Part shown: positions 59,962 through 64,000 of the stretch, in pieces
Layout of the letters: every line of letters begins with the position of its first letter
Position numbering within the stretch: the stretch's first letter is position 1
Origin: Isoetes taiwanensis
Taxonomy: Eukaryota; Streptophyta; Lycopodiopsida; Isoetales; Isoetaceae
DNA: 64,000 nt
Assembly: GCA_021234155.1 (NCBI GenBank)
Contig: JAJEKV010000054.1
Coordinates: forward strand, 1,653,468-1,717,467
Direction: 5' to 3'
Program-made: the position numbers and the translations under genes
The notes under the pieces: generated by a model
Told to the model about the DNA's origin: nothing
Database searches by the model: none
What the model saw: the letters and a program-made list of their open reading frames with translations, nothing else

Positions 59962-60074
59962 TCTGTATTTTGTGTGAATAGCCGGACTTCTTACTTCTGG
60001 TCTGAAGATACCTGGAGCCACACACAGGCTTTAGAAATGAAAATGAAATTTTTTCTTTTATTGTCCATTTCCAG

Positions 60075-60080
60075 AATAAA
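60075..60080 (+). terminator. Polyadenylation signal for the SDE2-like gene
   Basis: AATAAA lies 114 bases after the stop codon, the first canonical hexamer downstream; T-rich sequence follows. Confidence 0.55.
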
Positions 60081-60110
60081 AGATATTTTTGTAATCTAAG
60101 ATACATTCAG

Positions 60111-60568
60111 ACCATAGTGTTAAATTACACTCTTCAATAACATTACAGAATCTGTTAAAACTGGTTTCACATGTAATTTAGACCATAGTGTTAAATTACA
60201 CTCTTCAATAACATTACAGAATCTGTTAAAACTGATTTCACATGTAATTTGTTACATTAACTACTAACATAACAAAATCTCTTAAACTCTTTTAAACGAT
60301 CTTTTCACATTGTGCAACTATAGAAATTGTTATCTTATTTTTAGTTTAGTTGTTATCTTATTTTTAGTTTAGTTGCAGAACAAGAACAAGATATAATACA
60401 GAAATTGAGGCAACAAAAACCATTTGACTCAATCCATTTGACTCAATCTTGCTAGCTTTGCAAGCAATTGCTTTGCTGTCATCCCTTATACTTGGGCAGC
60501 TGTCATCACATGCTAACTGCAGCTTGTGCATGGGCAGCTGTCATCACATGCTAACTGCAGCTTGTGCA
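60111..60568 (+). repeat. Cluster of four short tandem duplications
   Basis: A 71-bp unit is duplicated at 60111-60181 and 60182-60250 with one visible mismatch. A 22-bp unit (ttgttatcttatttttagtt) is doubled at 60327-60373. A 14-bp unit (catttgactcaatc) is doubled at 60421-60448. A 38-bp unit (tgggcagctgtcatcacatg start) is doubled at 60493-60568. All are direct, adjacent and nearly identical, hence recent. Confidence 0.9.
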
Positions 60569-61742
60569 ACAGCTTCTACATCCTTAACAAAGGGTTTTTA
60601 GAGAGCAATATGTCTCTCGGCTATAAACCAGAATCATGTATGCCACAACACATCAAGACAAATAGGAACATCAACAGCTAATATGTTACAATCATATACT
60701 CACATAATCATGCAAAGCCTGTCTAATGTGAATGGCCATAGACCGATAGTATCTGCAAATGTGATAATGAGACAAAACCAGCTGTTAATTTTGCAGCAAT
60801 GCAATGACGGCGTTCGTTGGTCCTTTAGCAGTAGTACTGTACGCACGGCTTTGCTTGATATCAACCTACATCATAACTTGCAACTATGAGGTTAATGGGT
60901 CGAATGGTGAGTTGGATCATATTACTTAGTGCACCTTCATCAGTATGTTACTAAGTCAATGCATAGTATTCCAGCTTCTTGATTTTCAGACTGCTTCTTG
61001 GTTTAAGATCCAAAAGCAGAGACATACTCACCACGCCTATGGATGGAGTCTGAGGCATGTCAACCGTATAAATATGTACTTGGCAAATATAGATCTTGAA
61101 GGAAATCTTGAACCTTATGATCCTAAAATTGATTTTTTATTCCTGGACAAGGTACTGAATCTTATGATCCTCGAAATTTTTTATGACTGTTCTCAAGCAT
61201 TAAGCGAACCAAAACCATCTTTTAGTTTGATATATATATATATGGGATCGCAGAAGATGGCTTGATAACTAAAAAGGATGGCTCCAGAATATATATTTCT
61301 CCCGGATCCTAAAAGAAGATAACTAAAAGGATTATGTCAAGCGGTCTAAATATTGACCTCCCAAGAATGTAAGTTCGCAACAACGACCAGAGTTCAAAAG
61401 GAGGAGGGATAGAGAGCAAAAGGGTACAATCAACACCAAATGTTGTCATCAGCTTACTTAGAATAATGAATGTGCTCTATGCCTCCAATAAGCTCTCGAA
61501 GCAAACTTAAAGAATGCCATCTTTTACAGGTTGTTTGCTCATGGCACATAGCATTTGCAACAAAAATGGTGGCCCGATAGATATTGAATGAGTACCATTA
61601 CTAATAGATTGTTAAATATATAATAATGGGCACGCTATGGAGTAAACACAAGAGTTCACGGGTTTTATTCTTGGTTCATTCTCGGACCTTTCATACCTTT
61701 GGATCTTTCATCTTGATTTGATCCTGCTGCAACTCCACGGCA
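60569..61742. other. Intergenic, no gene recognised
   Basis: Isolated ORFs only (for example 60945-61265, plus). No family was recognised. Confidence 0.35.
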
Positions 61743-61895
61743 ATGAAGGATGACGAGGATTTTGATGCTCTTTTGAAGTTCAAGAATGGAGTTTATGATA
61801 GAGACAAAACATCGGGGGATTGGAATGCAAGCAATAGAAGTCTAATGTGCGATTGGACGGGAATAACTTGCCATTCATCGGATATGTCTGAGTTA
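61743..61895 (+). pseudogene. LRR receptor-like protein N-terminal fragment
   Basis: The frame starts MKDDEDFDALLKFKNGVYDR and continues WNASNRSLMCDWTGITC. This is the plant LRR N-terminal cap: DALLxFK, then W-x-x-S and CxWxGxxC. Leucine-rich repeats do not follow in frame, and no signal peptide precedes the ATG. It is therefore a remnant, or an exon whose neighbours are lost. Confidence 0.7.
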
Positions 61896-62689
61896 GTTTT
61901 TACTATAGTTTATGATTCTGAGTTTAATATTATGGTTATATTGAATGATTTATTAGCAATGCTTTTATAATATGCAATACGAACCAATGTTGCTCATTTC
62001 TTTTCCATGCTTTCCTCTAACTACTATAACTGCTTTCTTTTCTTTTTCTATGAAAGAAGACAAATCTTTACTAATCGCCACAGTATCGGCATAGATTCAG
62101 AAACCTTGCAGATGTTTAGAGGCATTGGCAATGGCAGAGATATAGAAGCAAAGCAAGTAGCAACTAACAAAGATGAGCTTAGCTTCTGCCCAGCTTAGAA
62201 ATTATTATGCTACATGCAATAACAGATCAGAGAATATGCGGTATAATAGAAAATTAGCCTCTCTGTTTATCTAAAGTGCAACAAGTAATTCTGTGTGCTT
62301 CTTATTTTGCTAGCTAATCAATGAAGAACAACAGCAACTAGCTTTGTTTTACCTCTGCAATTGCACTTCAATTTGCAGATATGCCAAAAAATCTTCTTCT
62401 TTAATCCGAGAAGTGATGCTCAACAACCTACCACTTTATGTAATCTAACAGTATAAGGATTTTATTACTTAATTCTAAGAAGTGCATAGTAGAAGTTCAA
62501 ACAATCTGTAATCCAATAGCATATGCGGACGAGACCAATGGAACAGAATGGAAAATATATGAATCAGGCACTCTATTGCTAGACTATAAAGCACAGATTG
62601 AAGTTGCATGCATCAAGGAATATAAGAAAAGAGACATATGCATCAATTGCACAAGCAAATCAAATCATTAGGAGGCTCCATGACTCGCA

Positions 62690-63120
62690 GAAGCAACGTC
62701 TTAATCTAAAACGATTACCTAGCTTTCACACCATGATCATTATAAGCGGTATGCGCCGCCCGCAGGCCGTTGTGCAAAGGCAAAAGGAATGGAACATACT
62801 CGAAAGATGAAGCTTCTTAATATCGAGCTTGGCCAAATTGCGAGGTTCTACCTCCAACCAGAAAAGCTGCTTGTTGCCGGTGTTGGGCACATTGCGATGC
62901 AAATTATATGAGATGTCTCTCAATCGTCTTGTAACATTAGAATAGGGATTTTTATATTGAAGATAATATTTAAATGTCGAATGAATATTGCATACTTGGT
63001 GTCAATTAGCCCATTGTTCCCTGAAGTCCGGAAGCCTTTGAAGTTTTTGGAAATGCAAAGAGGCCTATTGAGGATCCATAAAGTGCGTGCTAAGCGTTGC
63101 ATACCCTCTTTCATGTTGAA
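62690..63120 (-). pseudogene. Possible degraded LRR sequence
   Basis: Minus-strand pieces such as RNLAKLDIKKLHLSS and ILNRPLCISKNFKGFRTSGN have LRR-like spacing (LxxLxLxxN-type, eroded). They may derive from the same kind of receptor gene as the fragment at 61.74 kb, in the opposite orientation. Weak. Confidence 0.3.
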
Positions 63121-63689
63121 ACCGGCATGTCACGAGGGACCACTTAGTTGTGGTTAACATAGCGAAACAAATCCATGACAAAGAATGTGGAAGGCGCTAT
63201 TCTAACGCTCTACTTCCAATCACCACTTGGAAAAGATCCTGTAAATGTAAAAATAACATGCATCCAAAATCAAGACTTGGTAAGAGAAAACGAAAGCAAC
63301 TTAAAGACAAAATAATCCAGGAATTTATAAACTCTAGAATCAAAACGAGAATAAATTAAAATTAAAGATAGCTAGCTTCAACCCCCAGCTTTCTGAAACT
63401 ACATCTAGAACAGATGGATGCAAGAAAGCATTGTCGGACTTGGGAGGCTATACAGAGATAAGCCCTATTAGGGCAACGCCTCCCCACTATTCACCGTATG
63501 TTCATTCTGAGCATTGTACATATTGTGCATGCATGTCTACGCCAAGAACCAAGGGCCAGCTTTCAGATGCGCATAGGACTTACGGTCCCAATCACTAGGT
63601 GAATGATTTTCTTTGTTCAAGCATACCTCAACAAAAAAAGGTTTACATTCTTTCTAGCAAGGCTTATATCCAAGTTGCATTATGCAAAA
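63121..63689. other. Intergenic, no gene recognised
   Basis: No coding content supported. Confidence 0.35.
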
Positions 63690-63890
63690 TAAAAAATACA
63701 TATTGTTTACAGGGGAAAACTACAAAATACCCTTATATTTTGTCGAAATTCATGAGATGCCTCTTAAATTTATTTTATTCATGGAATGTCCTTGCTCATT
63801 GTACATGCCCCTATATAAATATGATTTTCATCAAATGCCCCTCTACTTTTACGTATTTGTCAAGACGCCCTTCTGCGATGGAGTGTACAT
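63690..63890. repeat. AAATGCCCC-type repeat stretch
   Basis: Short GATGCC / AATGTCC / CATGCCCC / AATGCCCC / GACGCCC blocks alternate with AT-rich spacers of similar length. The texture is that of the MITE ends at 14.43-15.05 kb. It could be one end of a related element running toward the window edge. Confidence 0.5.
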
Positions 63891-64000
63891 TAGACTTTAT
63901 TTGGCGCCCGTTTGGCGAAGGTGCTCAACTGCAATTAGATAGCAGCCCATCAGCTTAGACCGGCAACAACCCAGCGATTCAACCACGATTGCCTCCATCA

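Noticed and set aside
1-64000. CRISPR arrays, bacterial operons, rRNA or tRNA genes
   Set aside because: No regularly spaced identical repeats, Shine-Dalgarno-led gene chains, or conserved rRNA or tRNA sequence were seen on either strand.

Overview
The window is nuclear DNA of a land plant. It holds intron-containing genes, including a three-exon SDE2 homologue, a pentatricopeptide-repeat (PPR) remnant, an LRR-kinase ectodomain remnant and many plant-type transposons. The DUF7869-like protein, the LINE-type reverse transcriptase zinc-finger tail and the divergent Ty3 family point, by inference, to a large non-seed-plant genome such as a fern. Species cannot be fixed from the sequence alone. 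No rRNA, tRNA, CRISPR or prokaryotic operon is visible.

The first 44.4 kb is a layered nest of mobile elements. A decayed LINE lies on the minus strand at 0.1-2.5 kb. A minus-strand Ty3/gypsy fragment (element C) is split into an RNase H part at 2.9-3.4 kb and an RT part at 31.15-31.39 kb. Between them sits a plus-strand Ty3/gypsy element of the same family (element A, 3401-31140). Element A is itself interrupted twice: by a 4.95 kb CACTA-like transposon ending in CACAAGG (6995-11947, 3-bp target duplication ACA), and by an 11.97 kb CACTA transposon inside the integrase (13813-25781, target duplication CAC). The larger CACTA carries subterminal tandem repeats, a nested MITE-like insertion, a possible two-exon minus-strand gene, a field of palindromic repeats and a broken DUF7869-like coding region. 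A second Ty3/gypsy copy (element B, 33518-44424) is structurally complete, with two 574-bp LTRs and a perfect ATGCA target duplication, but its reading frames are riddled with short indels.

Elements A and B share an unusual plan. After gag-protease-RT-RNase H-integrase (no chromodomain; the integrase C-terminus resembles the Tat/Athila group) comes a 4 kb extra region. It has a short antisense ORF with its own conserved TATA and CCAAT motifs, followed by a sense accessory ORF of about 958 codons with a long central coiled coil. In A this accessory frame is continuous except for three in-frame stop codons.

From 44.4 to 57 kb lie a 2.74 kb TIR transposon with subterminal palindromes, LINE tails, local tandem duplications, an unrecognised 170-codon minus ORF, a PPR pseudogene fragment, a perfect 114-bp inverted repeat, and two exons of a probable plastid membrane protein gene. 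The one convincing intact host gene is SDE2-like (57659-59961, three exons): ubiquitin-like domain, SDE2 core, acidic region and C-terminal SAP domain. Downstream are short tandem duplications, an LRR-kinase N-terminal remnant and repeat-derived sequence.
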